A stretch of DNA of 44,951 nucleotides, taken from contig DJZU01000003.1 in the NCBI GenBank assembly GCA_002448715.1, forward strand, positions 1 through 44,951, read 5' to 3'. The notes beneath the pieces are model-generated. The model searched no databases, was not told the DNA's origin, and worked only from the letters and a program-made list of their open reading frames with translations. This DNA is from Candidatus Neomicrothrix sp. UBA6944. Lineage in GTDB: Bacteria; Actinomycetota; Acidimicrobiia; Acidimicrobiales; Poriferisodalaceae. The position numbers were made by a program, and so were the translations under genes. Positions 16,101 to 24,275 of the stretch are shown piece after piece (position 1 is the first letter of the stretch; each line of letters starts with the position of its first letter).

Positions 16101-16718
16101 TCAACTGCCGGCTGGGGTTTCAGCGAGTGCCGAATAGTCGTCAATTGTCAGTGGAGAAGGGGAACGCCCCTCGGGTACTTCTTCGATAACTCCTTCACCG
16201 TCTGGAAGTTGGACTGGTTCCCCGTCTAGAAAAAATATGATGCCTTGACTGTCGCTGATTAAAGCTGATGCTGTGAAGACGAGCTGTGCTGATGCTCTGA
16301 TTCGTTGTTCTCCTTCAATCTCAAAGAATGTTTGGTTTAGGTGAATTGAAATCGTGTTGTCTTTCGACAGAGCGACATCTACTACAGCTGTTCCAGCGGG
16401 TATCGCTGAAGCAAACCCAGCTTCAGCCTCTGACTCCGTCGGGCCGCTGAGCAGATTGGTTAATGGAGCGTCAAGGAAAACTGGCGCAGGTAGTCGGCGT
16501 CGTACTTCAACTAAAACGTCGTCCTTAAAAAAATAAACAGGATGAAAGGTTGTGTTTGTCGACAGGTCAAACTCATCTTTCTCCTTGGCGTCGGTCGGAA
16601 AGACGTCTTTAGGAACAGAAAGCGCTGTCGGTTCGTTGTCGGTACCAAGACCGCAACTCGTCAGCATCACCAAGGCTGCAAGTGCGGCCATAGAGCGGCG
16701 ATAAATAGATAGTTTCAT
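16101..16718 (-). CDS. GerMN-domain lipoprotein in the LpqB position
   Basis: A 205-residue secreted lipoprotein. A short basic start and hydrophobic helix end in the lipobox LTSC, with C22 the probable lipidated residue. The body contains one GerMN-like domain (about 55-170: VYFFKDDVLVEVRRRLP, IPAGTAVVDVAL, IHLNQTFFEIEGEQRIRASAQLVFTAS). In mycobacteria the MtrAB pair is followed by LpqB, a lipoprotein of nearly 600 residues with a GerMN domain and a beta-propeller that modulates the MtrB sensor; here only the GerMN part exists. The gene overlaps the kinase gene by four bases (ATGA), so it is presumably made with it. Confidence 0.85.
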   Translation of the reverse strand: MKLSIYRRSMAALAALVMLTSCGLGTDNEPTALSVPKDVFPTDAKEKDEFDLSTNTTFHPVYFFKDDVLVEVRRRLPAPVFLDAPLTNLLSGPTESEAEAGFASAIPAGTAVVDVALSKDNTISIHLNQTFFEIEGEQRIRASAQLVFTASALISDSQGIIFFLDGEPVQLPDGEGVIEEVPEGRSPSPLTIDDYSALAETPAGS

Positions 16719-18121
16719 CGGCGACCTGCTTTGGGAAGCGTGACAACGAACCGGGCTCCGCTCGCACCATCGGGCTTGCCTTCCACCCTCGCCGTACCGC
16801 CGTGGCGGCGAGCGTGTTCATCAACGAGCGCCAAACCTAAGCCAGCTCCGTCTCCTGCGCCGCGTTTGCGAGCAGCTGCACCGCGGGTGAATCGTTCAAA
16901 GATCAACTCTCGTTCCGAGGGGGCGACCCCAGGACCAGAATCCTCAACGGCTATTTCGATGCTCTTGCCAGCCGACGAAACCGTGATTCGAGTTGGCCCA
17001 TCACCGTATTTTTCTGCGTTCCTTAGCAAGTTATCTAAAACCTGAGCCAAACGCCTTTTATCTCCCATGACTAGTGCCCCTTGCGCGTTTGGTGAAACCT
17101 CCAGGGAAGCAGCGTCCTCCGAAGAAGCCAAAGTTGCTCGAACTAGTTCTTCAATGTTGACTAAATCATTTTCCATTGGGCCTGAGTCCGAACGGGATAA
17201 GTCGAGTAAATCTTGAACCAAGTTTTCGAATCGAATGACCTCGTCATTGAGTAAATCCAATGCTTGTCGGGTTCGCTCCGGGAGTTCTTCTCGGCGGTGC
17301 TGCATGACATCTATGGACGCCCGCAAAGTCATTAGAGGTGATCTCAACTCATGGCTCACGTCTGAGGAGAATCGTGCATCTCGGGTGATCCGTGTCTCCA
17401 TAGCGGCTGCCATCTCATTGAACGAACGAACAAGAGCGTCAAGGTCTGGGTCAGATACCTCCTCAAGGCGCGTGTCAAAACGGCCGTGAGCGATTGAGGT
17501 TGCAGCGTCGGAAATATCGGTTAGGGGCCGTAATAGACCCCCGCTTGCCCACAGACCTGTTCCCACACCTAATAACACTGTTAGAACGCCCCCGACCAGC
17601 AGAATCAAAGCCAAACTTTCTAGAGTGCTCTCAACTTCGGCAAGTGGAACCAACTCAAAATATGCAACGCCTTCGAGAGCTGATGCTGCACTCGGTCGCA
17701 TCTCCAGTCCAAATGCCAACACGGGTTGGTCGTCTAATCGGTAACGCATCATTTGGGCTTGAGGCGAGTCAAGCGCCGTCGAGATCAGTAGAGGGGGCAG
17801 ATCACTAGGAGTTAAGGAGAGGGAGGTCCAAGTCTCAGCTCCAGTTCGAATGATGGAGCGACTCCCGCTGAGACTAGGTAATGACTCCAATAACTGCGTG
17901 AAGTCCGGATCCTCAGCTCTCAGGGAACTTTGTACTTGTCGCGCATTTGCGAAGAACTGACGCTCTGACGACTCCTCTCTTTGTTGCAACATGCTTTGTC
18001 GCGAAAGTCCATAAGTGATTACAACGAGCACCAAGGCAGCGATTGCTGCTCCGAGGGTGAATGCACCGATGACCCGAGTTCTTAACGGGAGGCGGCGCCA
18101 TGGAAGGCCGCGTGAATCCAT
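16715..18121 (-). CDS. mtrB: MtrB-like sensor histidine kinase
   Basis: A 468-residue membrane histidine kinase. Two membrane helices (about 17-39 and 168-190) flank an extracytoplasmic sensor of roughly 130 residues; then come a HAMP linker (190-245), the dimerisation/phosphoacceptor helix FSSDVSHELRSPL with H257, and the ATPase domain with the N box NLLRNAEKYG, DSGPGV and GAGLGLALV. It autophosphorylates and passes the phosphate to the adjacent regulator. MtrB in other actinobacteria controls cell-wall hydrolase, osmotic and division genes. The symbol rests on the regulator-kinase-GerMN lipoprotein order and overall layout; another OmpR-class kinase cannot be excluded. Confidence 0.85.
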   Translation of the reverse strand: MDSRGLPWRRLPLRTRVIGAFTLGAAIAALVLVVITYGLSRQSMLQQREESSERQFFANARQVQSSLRAEDPDFTQLLESLPSLSGSRSIIRTGAETWTSLSLTPSDLPPLLISTALDSPQAQMMRYRLDDQPVLAFGLEMRPSAASALEGVAYFELVPLAEVESTLESLALILLVGGVLTVLLGVGTGLWASGGLLRPLTDISDAATSIAHGRFDTRLEEVSDPDLDALVRSFNEMAAAMETRITRDARFSSDVSHELRSPLMTLRASIDVMQHRREELPERTRQALDLLNDEVIRFENLVQDLLDLSRSDSGPMENDLVNIEELVRATLASSEDAASLEVSPNAQGALVMGDKRRLAQVLDNLLRNAEKYGDGPTRITVSSAGKSIEIAVEDSGPGVAPSERELIFERFTRGAAARKRGAGDGAGLGLALVDEHARRHGGTARVEGKPDGASGARFVVTLPKAGRR

Positions 18122-18123
18122 AT

Positions 18124-18804
18124 TTAAGGTTGAAGTTTGTAGCCCATACCGCGCACGGTTACAACGTGACGAGGGTGGGCTGGGTCAGTTTCGACTTTGG
18201 TTCGAAGTCGACGAACATGAACATCTACCAGTCGCCCATCACCGAAATAGTCGTATCCCCAAACCTCTTCGAGAAGGTGTTCGCGGCTGAGAACCTTGCC
18301 CAACTGGTCTGATAGCTCACATAACAGATGAAATTCTGTCTTTGTGAGATGAATTTCCGTTCCGCTTTTCCGCACCACGCCCTCCTCGGGAACTATCTCC
18401 AAGTCTCCTATGGTTCTGGGGGCTGAGCCCGTGTCTTCGGACTTCACTCTGCGCAACAAGGCTCGAATTCTCGCAGAGAGTTCCTTGGGGGCAATTGGCT
18501 TGGTTACGTAATCGTCGGCGCCTGCCTCCAGGCCAGCTACTACATCGTGGGTGTCATCCCTGGCGGTCACCATGATTATTGGCACGTCACTTACCCGTCG
18601 CAGGGACCGACACACTTCGAAGCCATCGACTCCAGGTAGCCCGATGTCCACAAGAACTACATCGGGGCTCATTGAGTCAAACTCATCAAGGGCCTGTTCG
18701 CCAGTTTCAGCTTCTAGAACTTTCCAACCCTCGTCCTCAAGAGCGAACCGCACCGCTGTGCGGATTCGTTCATCGTCCTCAATGGTCAGGATCTGGATAC
18801 TCAC
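18124..18804 (-). CDS. mtrA: MtrA-like OmpR-family response regulator
   Basis: A 226-residue regulator: receiver domain with the acidic pair E9-D10-D11, phosphoacceptor D53, T80 and K102, then a winged-helix DNA-binding domain ending GRLVDVHVRRLRTKVE and TVRGMGYKL. It resembles M. tuberculosis MtrA (shared KPxxPKEL, LLEEVWGY, RLVxVHVxRLRxKVE). It starts at GTG 18804, three bases after the inositol monophosphatase stop, and is followed two bases later by its kinase, so the three form a unit. Expected to act as a transcription factor for envelope and division genes once phosphorylated. Confidence 0.9.
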   Translation of the reverse strand: MSIQILTIEDDERIRTAVRFALEDEGWKVLEAETGEQALDEFDSMSPDVVLVDIGLPGVDGFEVCRSLRRVSDVPIIMVTARDDTHDVVAGLEAGADDYVTKPIAPKELSARIRALLRRVKSEDTGSAPRTIGDLEIVPEEGVVRKSGTEIHLTKTEFHLLCELSDQLGKVLSREHLLEEVWGYDYFGDGRLVDVHVRRLRTKVETDPAHPRHVVTVRGMGYKLQP

Positions 18805-18807
18805 ACC

Positions 18808-19629
18808 TTAAATATTGGCCGATGGAGGAGGGGATTGGGGGCCAGACTCCGTTTCGGCTTGATTTACGGCGTTAATTAGTTGTTCCCAGAGCTTGGGACC
18901 CGAAGCAAAGACGCGTTTCAAGTCTGGTTCGTAGGTCGCAATGCCACCAGCACTTCGAACGATTTGTATGCCAGCGGCGACATCCCACCAGTTGACCCCT
19001 GTCTCGTAAAAAGCATCGAGTCGTCCAGCTGCCACGGAGCAAAGATCAACTGCGCAGGAACCGGACCGGCGAATATCTCTGACTTTGGGTAGAAGCCCGG
19101 TGGCGATCTTTGCTTGTTGTTCTCGTACCGAGGAGGCATAAGCAAAACCGGTTCCCAACAGCGCGAGTGATAATTCTGAACAAGTAGTCACCTTAATTTC
19201 TTCACCATTCTTGGTTGCTTTACCGTTGTCTCGCGCTGCAAATAAATGGTTTATGGCTGTATCAAGTACTACGCCTACCACAGGTTCTCCATCGGTCTCG
19301 ATTCCGATCGAGACCCCGTAGCTTGGAAAGTCGTAGAGATAGTTCACGGTCCCATCCAGTGGGTCAATTACCCACTGGAAGCCTGAAGTGCCTTCGACCA
19401 GTGTTGACTCCTCTCCGAGAATCGCGTCGTTAGGCCGAGCTTCTCTAATCGCTCCAGCAATAAGAGCTTCTGCTTCGCGATCCACCTGGGTTACTGGATC
19501 GGTGGCCGTTGACTTAGATGCCACATCTCCTGTGGCTCGGCGGCGGTGCACGTCGCCAGCTTTAAGTGCGAAATCTGTGGCAAGTGCCAGAAGGTCATCG
19601 AGCTCGTCGGCATCAGGAACGATATTCAT
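18808..19629 (-). CDS. suhB: Inositol-1-monophosphatase family protein (SuhB-like)
   Basis: Mg-dependent phosphatase of the IMPase family, 273 residues. Metal-site motifs are complete: the first acidic motif ILGEES, then WVIDPLDGTVNYLYDFPSYGV, and WWDVAAGIQIVRSAGG near the C-terminus. The likely substrate is myo-inositol 1-phosphate, giving inositol for phosphatidylinositol lipids, which fits the PimB-like gene elsewhere in the window; histidinol-phosphate or other sugar phosphates remain possible. ATG 19629 is chosen because it overlaps the upstream stop in the ATGA pattern common here. Confidence 0.9.
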   Translation of the reverse strand: MNIVPDADELDDLLALATDFALKAGDVHRRRATGDVASKSTATDPVTQVDREAEALIAGAIREARPNDAILGEESTLVEGTSGFQWVIDPLDGTVNYLYDFPSYGVSIGIETDGEPVVGVVLDTAINHLFAARDNGKATKNGEEIKVTTCSELSLALLGTGFAYASSVREQQAKIATGLLPKVRDIRRSGSCAVDLCSVAAGRLDAFYETGVNWWDVAAGIQIVRSAGGIATYEPDLKRVFASGPKLWEQLINAVNQAETESGPQSPPPSANI

Positions 19630-19943
19630 CTTTTGCGCCGGGCTCTTGCTGACGCCACATCGTTCCATTCTGACATTGCTCTAAGGACCAGAACGGCGAC
19701 GATTGCTACTCCAACCGATGTGGTGATAGAGCCTAGGCAGGCCACTAACAACACCCAAAGATCTCCGTTGGTGTCCCATTGAAGGCGACCAAGGGCGAAG
19801 CCCATTAGGCCCCCGCAAATGCTCCCGGCTAAAATCGCGGAGAACGCAAATACCCGTGCCATCACTGATGGTAAAGCGCTAGGAATCTCAAAGCTGTCGG
19901 GAAGAGGCGTGTGCCTGTCAGATTGACTCGATGAATCAGTCAC
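19626..19943 (-). CDS. Small two-helix membrane protein
   Basis: A 105-residue protein with a polar N-terminal 28 residues, two hydrophobic helices (about 29-50 with a G-rich stretch, and 61-88) and an Arg/Lys-rich end (ASARARRKR). No family recognised. It is first in the minus-strand unit leading through inositol monophosphatase to mtrAB and overlaps the phosphatase gene by four bases (ATGA). Divergent from the Nudix gene across 56 bases. Confidence 0.65.
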   Translation of the reverse strand: MTDSSSQSDRHTPLPDSFEIPSALPSVMARVFAFSAILAGSICGGLMGFALGRLQWDTNGDLWVLLVACLGSITTSVGVAIVAVLVLRAMSEWNDVASARARRKR

Positions 19944-19999
19944 TCGAGCATCGTATTCGGATGTCGCAGAGAACCACGTGAGGATGGCAAACTCTTGAG

Positions 20000-20485
20000 G
20001 TGCGGAGATGGACGGTAGGTGGAGGAATAATTCTGGATGAGGGATCCATCCTGATGGTCCTTAACCACCGAAAAGGTGGGCGCACCGACTGGAGCACTCC
20101 GGGTGGGGTTATCGATGAAGGAGAAACTGTTCTCGAGGGCCTCACCCGCGAAGTTGTAGAAGAAACAGGTCTTTCAGTTGAAAGCTGGCTCGGCCCTGTC
20201 TATACGGTCGTGGCGGAAGCTATAGATATGAATTGGACTTTGCGAGTCGAAGTTCATCTAGCGGCTGGCTACTCGGGGCAGCTCCATATCGATGACCCAG
20301 ATGGCATAGTTCAAGCAGCCGATTGGGTCCTGAAGGAGAATCTCGATGAACTCTTGGCCGGGCAACAGTTGTGGCTACGCGAACCACTTCTCGGGTATGT
20401 GAATGATGATCTCCCGGAAAGTGGAGAATTTCGTTACCGCATATTCGGGAAGGACATCAATGCCCTTCGTGTGGAGCGGGTCTAA
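20000..20485 (+). CDS. Nudix hydrolase
   Basis: A 161-residue protein with a complete Nudix box: G-x5-E-x7-R-E-V-V-E-E-T-G-L, where the REVVEE glutamates coordinate Mg for hydrolysis of nucleoside diphosphate derivatives. The N-terminal MRRWTVGGGIILDEGSILMVLN is a normal first strand pair. The substrate cannot be told from sequence; oxidised nucleotides, NADH or nucleotide sugars are all possible. The GTG start at 20000 has only a weak ribosome site directly before it. It lies upstream of dinB, which hints at nucleotide-pool cleansing, but nearness alone proves little. Confidence 0.88.
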   Translation: MRRWTVGGGIILDEGSILMVLNHRKGGRTDWSTPGGVIDEGETVLEGLTREVVEETGLSVESWLGPVYTVVAEAIDMNWTLRVEVHLAAGYSGQLHIDDPDGIVQAADWVLKENLDELLAGQQLWLREPLLGYVNDDLPESGEFRYRIFGKDINALRVERV

Positions 20486-20541
20486 CTTGATCCCGGCGTG
20501 CCCGCGTTCGAAGAGTAATCAACGATCGCGGTCTTGATTCG

Positions 20542-21765
20542 ATGGAAGATTTGCCGATTTTGCATGTGGATATGGACGCGTTTTACGTTGAGGTTGAACG
20601 GCAAAGCGATCCGTCGCTCATAGGTAAACCTGTCGTTGTTGGCGGCGATTCTCAACGAGGTGTAGTGGCTTCAGCTAGCTATGAGGCGCGCTCTATGGGT
20701 GTCAAATCTGCAATGTCGAGCGTCGTTGCTCGAAGGCTTTGCCCTGACGCCATTTTTGTGAAGTCAAATTTCTCTCGCTACAGAGAAATCTCTCGAAGGG
20801 TTCACCAAATATTTCAGGCGGTTACGCCGGAGATTGAGCCGATCGCTTTAGACGAAGCTTTTCTTGACGTAGGTGGGGCCCATAAATTGTTTGGAAGTTC
20901 TGAAGAGATTGCTTGGCAGTTGCGAAATGATATTTACGAGGGTGTGGGTCTTGACTGTTCGGTTGGAGTCGCTGGTTCAAAGTTGCTTGCCAAGCTAGCT
21001 TCGGTTGCTGCCAAACCTCAGATCACGTCTAACGGGATTCAACCAGGTATCGGTGTATATGTTGTTGAGAGAGAGAAGCAGAAGAGGTTCTTAGAAGCAC
21101 ACCCTGTCGAAGCGCTTTGGGGGGTGGGCGCGGTTACGTTGCAGAAATTACGGTCAATGGGGATTTCCACAGTTAGGGAGTTAGCAGCGGTTCCCGAGCA
21201 GGTATTAATTGAAGCTCTAGGTGCTTCGCATGGTGCTCATCTCTGCAAGCTCAGTAGAGGAATCGACGCCCGTCGAGTTGATTCTGAACGGCGAAGAAAG
21301 TCCATAAGTCATGAGGAAACGTTTGCTACGGACGTCTACGACAGGAAGGTACTGGAAAGCGAAATCGTAAGACTCTCGGATGCCGTCTCAGCGCGAGCTC
21401 GGAGTCAAGGAACGGCCGGTCGCACTATTCATCTGAAAGTGCGACGCCCCGACATGTCGTTTGTTACCCGCACAGTAACCCTCGATGAACCCGTCAACAC
21501 TTTGCCTGAAATAGCGGAAAGGGCCAATGAATTATTGGCTCAACTGGATCTCGACCTTGGGGTGAGACTTCTTGGAATAGGTCTAAGTCGATTAGATGCT
21601 GCAGGACCGCGCCAACTTACCTTGGTAGAAGATGAGGGCAGAAAGTCGGGTTGGAGTCGGCTTTCCGACGCTATGGACCGAATACGTGAGCGCTATGGCC
21701 ACTCTGCTATTGGGCCAGGCTTGGGATCAAATCCATCTGAAAATAGTGATTCGTGGCGCTGCTGA
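20542..21765 (+). CDS. dinB: DNA polymerase IV (Y-family, DinB)
   Basis: Error-prone translesion polymerase, 407 residues. The first catalytic motif HVDMDAFYVEVE (8-19), VVASASYEARSMGVKSAM and the second acidic motif reading IALDEAFLDV are clear; the usual Ser before L-D-E is Ala here. The helix-hairpin-helix thumb (VEALWGVGAVTLQKL) and the little-finger domain follow. A QLTLV sequence near residue 358 resembles the QLxLF clamp-binding motif with the last aromatic lost. No LexA box is visible upstream. It stands before a DUF3040 gene, an adjacency that recurs in actinobacteria. Confidence 0.94.
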   Translation: MEDLPILHVDMDAFYVEVERQSDPSLIGKPVVVGGDSQRGVVASASYEARSMGVKSAMSSVVARRLCPDAIFVKSNFSRYREISRRVHQIFQAVTPEIEPIALDEAFLDVGGAHKLFGSSEEIAWQLRNDIYEGVGLDCSVGVAGSKLLAKLASVAAKPQITSNGIQPGIGVYVVEREKQKRFLEAHPVEALWGVGAVTLQKLRSMGISTVRELAAVPEQVLIEALGASHGAHLCKLSRGIDARRVDSERRRKSISHEETFATDVYDRKVLESEIVRLSDAVSARARSQGTAGRTIHLKVRRPDMSFVTRTVTLDEPVNTLPEIAERANELLAQLDLDLGVRLLGIGLSRLDAAGPRQLTLVEDEGRKSGWSRLSDAMDRIRERYGHSAIGPGLGSNPSENSDSWRC

Positions 21766-21822
21766 TGTCGATCTTGAGCGACAGTGGTCCTAAACTGTAG
21801 GAATCGATGAACGGAAGGTGTC

Positions 21823-22200
21823 GTGCCGCTCTCTGACGACGAACAGCGCATACTCCATGAGATAGAGAAGGAGTTCTATGACTCCGACCCTGAATTCGCG
21901 CGCGAAGTTGGGGAGACCACCCTTTATCGCCATGCCTTGAGAAGTATCAAGTGGGCCGCGATCATTGGAGTTGCGGGACTTGTAGGCATTATCGCGGCGC
22001 TGCAAGTGCACTTCGGCTTGGCATTTGTTGCTTTCCTGACAATGTTTGTGTGTGCCATCGTGATCGAACGAAATCTGAGAAAAATGGGCAAAGCAGGCTT
22101 CCAAAAAGTCACCGGACAGGTCCGCAGCGGCCAGATGCGCGCAAATATGGGCGGCTTGTCTGAACGAATGCGCTCCGTTTTCCGCAGGGACGACCTCTGA
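21823..22200 (+). CDS. DUF3040 family membrane protein
   Basis: A 125-residue protein of the actinobacterial DUF3040 family: a conserved soluble start MPLSDDEQRILHEIEKEF, then two membrane helices (about 45-60 and 62-80) and a basic C-terminus (RMRSVFRRDDL). Function is unknown. GTG 21823 is preceded by GGAAGGT at good spacing. Its stop overlaps the apparent CTG start of the ROK kinase gene (CTGA). Confidence 0.88.
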   Translation: MPLSDDEQRILHEIEKEFYDSDPEFAREVGETTLYRHALRSIKWAAIIGVAGLVGIIAALQVHFGLAFVAFLTMFVCAIVIERNLRKMGKAGFQKVTGQVRSGQMRANMGGLSERMRSVFRRDDL

Positions 22201-23090
22201 GTCACAGGACCTCTCAGCAAATCGCACTGGCCATTGATGTTGGTGGCACAAAGCTTGCGGCGGGCCTGGTGGATAGTGGGGGAAAGGTCCTAGTACGAGC
22301 GCAAATCCCGACACCGCCAACGAATAATGCAGCGTTGCTGTGGGATACCTTGGTGAGTCTCATTGAACACGTAGCGGCAAATGATGAGGAGTATGACGTT
22401 TGCGGAGTCGGGTGCGGCGGCCCTATGACGCGAAACGGAGCTTTAGTTTCTCCACTAAATATCCCAGCTTGGCAAGCATTCCCGCTACTGAACAAACTCG
22501 AACGCGCTCTAAGTGTTCCAGTTGTCGTAGACAATGACGCGAAAGCCCTGGCATTAGGGGAAGCGTGGTACGGAGCGGGAAGAAGCTTCTCTAATTTTTT
22601 GGCGATGGTTGTTTCAACTGGAGTTGGCGGTGGGCTCGTAGTGGACGGTGCGCTCCTGGATGGCAAAGACGGTAATGCAGGACATGTCGGTCACGTAATC
22701 GTTGACCCTGATGGAGCTCTCTGTGGTTGCGGTGCGTATGGATGCTTAGAAGCTGAAGTGTCGGGGCCTGCGATTGAGCGACGCACCGGTAGGCCGCCTG
22801 CCGAGGCGGAAATAAGCGAAAGAATTCGAGCCGGGGTAATGGTCGGTAGAGCGGTTGCCTCGGTTGTCAATCTTTTGGATTTAGAACAGGTAGTAGTTGG
22901 TGGTTCGGTGGCGCTCGGTTTTGGCGACCCTTTCTTTGAGGCGGCGAATCGAGAGTTAGGTGATCGCTGTCAATTGGAGTTCTCTCGGGGTATCGGAATT
23001 TCCGCTGTTCAACTTGGCGATGCGGCTCCGTTAGTAGGCGCTGCAGCAGTTGGATTTAGGGGCGTGGGGTCAGCCCCCCAGGGTAATTAG
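22197..23090 (+). CDS. ROK-family sugar kinase (glucokinase-like), probable CTG start
   Basis: A 297-residue ROK kinase. Features are the phosphate-1 motif AIDVGGTK (12-19), VVVDNDAKALALGEAW with catalytic D114, the phosphate-2 loop STGVGGGLVVDG, and the zinc site H166 with C176, C178 and C183 in LCGCGAYGCLEAEVSG. Phosphorylation of glucose or a related hexose is likely. The conserved N-terminus (10-30) is encoded upstream of the first ATG, GTG or TTG (22269), and the open frame back to the stop at 22161 has none. CTG 22197 overlaps the DUF3040 stop as CTGA and has AGGGA (22186-22190) six bases before it, so I take it as the start. The GHVGH segment replaces the usual GExGH. Confidence 0.85.
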   Translation: MSHRTSQQIALAIDVGGTKLAAGLVDSGGKVLVRAQIPTPPTNNAALLWDTLVSLIEHVAANDEEYDVCGVGCGGPMTRNGALVSPLNIPAWQAFPLLNKLERALSVPVVVDNDAKALALGEAWYGAGRSFSNFLAMVVSTGVGGGLVVDGALLDGKDGNAGHVGHVIVDPDGALCGCGAYGCLEAEVSGPAIERRTGRPPAEAEISERIRAGVMVGRAVASVVNLLDLEQVVVGGSVALGFGDPFFEAANRELGDRCQLEFSRGIGISAVQLGDAAPLVGAAAVGFRGVGSAPQGN

Positions 23091-23109
23091 CCCGATTAGG
23101 ATCCTTAGC

Positions 23110-23391
23110 GTGGTCCCTCCCATAAGTGCTTCCCGGTTGTTTCTAGCGGCCGCTGGAGCGGTCCTTGTTCGACCGAGACTTTGGGGTGTTGGCATCAATA
23201 CCTGGTTTCGGATGCTGCCGAGTGGTTGGTGGAGCAAGCCTCCCTTTTTGCCACTGCCAGCCCGTGAGTTCCTGGAATTTCGTATGGTGACGATGTATGG
23301 CGGAGATGGCTCATCTACGCCAGACCTTTATGCCGCCGATGTTGTTGCTTGGTTGGACTGGTGTAAGAGCTGGAAATCAGGAGAAGAATAA
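23110..23391 (+). CDS. Small conserved actinobacterial protein of unknown function
   Basis: A 93-residue protein. The segment W-G-V-G-I-N-T-W-F-R and GWWSKPPFLPLPAREFLEFR, followed by MYGGDG and DVVAWLDWC, is the sort of small basic/aromatic protein I have seen in many actinobacterial genomes without an assigned role. GTG 23110 has AGGA eight bases upstream; TTG 23137 is an alternative. It ends two bases before the HNH endonuclease gene, suggesting a two-gene unit. No membrane helix or catalytic motif is evident. Confidence 0.65.
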   Translation: MVPPISASRLFLAAAGAVLVRPRLWGVGINTWFRMLPSGWWSKPPFLPLPAREFLEFRMVTMYGGDGSSTPDLYAADVVAWLDWCKSWKSGEE

Positions 23392-23393
23392 GG

Positions 23394-23924
23394 GTGGTAG
23401 GCGACTCGGTTCTTTCGGAACGGACCTTGTTGCTCGACGTTGGTTTTCGGCCCCTTTCCATCGTTTCGGTGAAGCGAGCGTTGTTGCTTTTGATAGCGGA
23501 CAAGGCTGAGATGATTCACGAACGTGACGAAATTGTGCATTCCGAACGGCTTGACCTCTTCGTTCCTTCTATTATCCGACTTCGTTATCGAGTGGCGGCC
23601 CCCTACAGGCGCCGAGCGCCCCTCCACCGCAAGGCGGTCTTCGCACGTGATGGGTACAAATGCCAATACTGCGGGCGCCGGGCCGAATGTATAGACCATG
23701 TGCATCCTCGCAGCAAGGGCGGTGAGCACGAATGGGAGAATGTGGTCGCTTGCTGTCGACGCTGCAATGCCGCAAAGGGAGACACCCTTCCTGAGTTATC
23801 GAGATTCAAGCTGAGAAAGACTCCCTACGCGCCTGAGCCCATAGCGGTTGCAGCGGCCTTGCGTCGGGGTGTTCCACCTGAGTGGGAGAGCTATATACCT
23901 ACCCTTCTACCGTTGACTGCCTAA
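23394..23924 (+). CDS. HNH endonuclease family protein
   Basis: A 176-residue protein with an N-terminal region (LLLDVGFRPLSIVSVKRALLL) typical of a widespread actinobacterial and cyanobacterial HNH group, then the nuclease core: zinc Cys pair CQYCG, catalytic IDHVHPRSKGG, ENVVACCRRCNAAKGD with the second Cys pair. This type is a chromosomal orphan gene of unclear role rather than a restriction enzyme; no methylase or mobile element is nearby. Starts at GTG 23394, two bases after the previous stop, with a modest purine-rich site before it. Confidence 0.9.
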   Translation: MVGDSVLSERTLLLDVGFRPLSIVSVKRALLLLIADKAEMIHERDEIVHSERLDLFVPSIIRLRYRVAAPYRRRAPLHRKAVFARDGYKCQYCGRRAECIDHVHPRSKGGEHEWENVVACCRRCNAAKGDTLPELSRFKLRKTPYAPEPIAVAAALRRGVPPEWESYIPTLLPLTA

Positions 23925-24275
23925 GACCAGATGCTTGCTCACAATCGAGCCCGGCCCTTCTCAGGCCACATCGCAGCTTTAACCAAGCACGCGGGGGAGT
24001 GATGTTTACCCAGAGGATCAAGCTAATTCCCACTTTTAGTATTTGATAACTACTTAAAGTGATCTTATGGAGCACTCTATGCGGTTAATTACATCAATGT
24101 GATTCAAAATTTCCGACGCAAAGTGAGATGAGTGTTTCGGAATAGCTGGACTGAACCTATAAAAACACATAAAGTGTCACGATGTGGCGCGATAGGGAAG
24201 GCAGTGGGTTACTCCCTCTGCGTTTTGAGCCACGAAAACCACCCTGTTCCTCAGGGTCAATTCTTTAGGTACGAC
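23925..24275. promoter_or_regulatory. Upstream control region of the dcw cluster
   Basis: A 351-base non-coding stretch, AT-rich from about 24020. It holds three AAAGTG hexamers on the + strand (24056-24061, 24120-24125, 24171-24176), the core of MraZ sites described in mollicutes, though there they are closely spaced. An 18-base near palindrome (AATTACAT-CA-ATGTGATT, 24087-24104, one mismatch) could be an operator. The best -10 is TATAAA at 24158-24163 with a poor -35; TTGATA (24043) with TATGGA (24066) is a weaker pair. No small gene is supported here. Confidence 0.5.

Noticed and set aside
16715..18121. Long + strand frames opposite mtrB, trpD, ileS and other genes
   Set aside because: They are antisense shadows of clearly conserved proteins and show no domain or start-site support.
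20486..20541. LexA operator upstream of dinB
   Set aside because: Only a GTTCGAA half-like sequence is present; there is no GAAC-N4-GTTC dyad.
23993..24045. Leader-peptide ORF (14 codons from ATG 24002) before mraZ
   Set aside because: The purine run lies only two bases from the ATG and there is no terminator/antiterminator structure after it.
24132..24275. N-terminal extension of mraZ by 48 codons
   Set aside because: MraZ proteins start just before the GQFEHSLDxKGR motif, and the extension overlaps the likely promoter.
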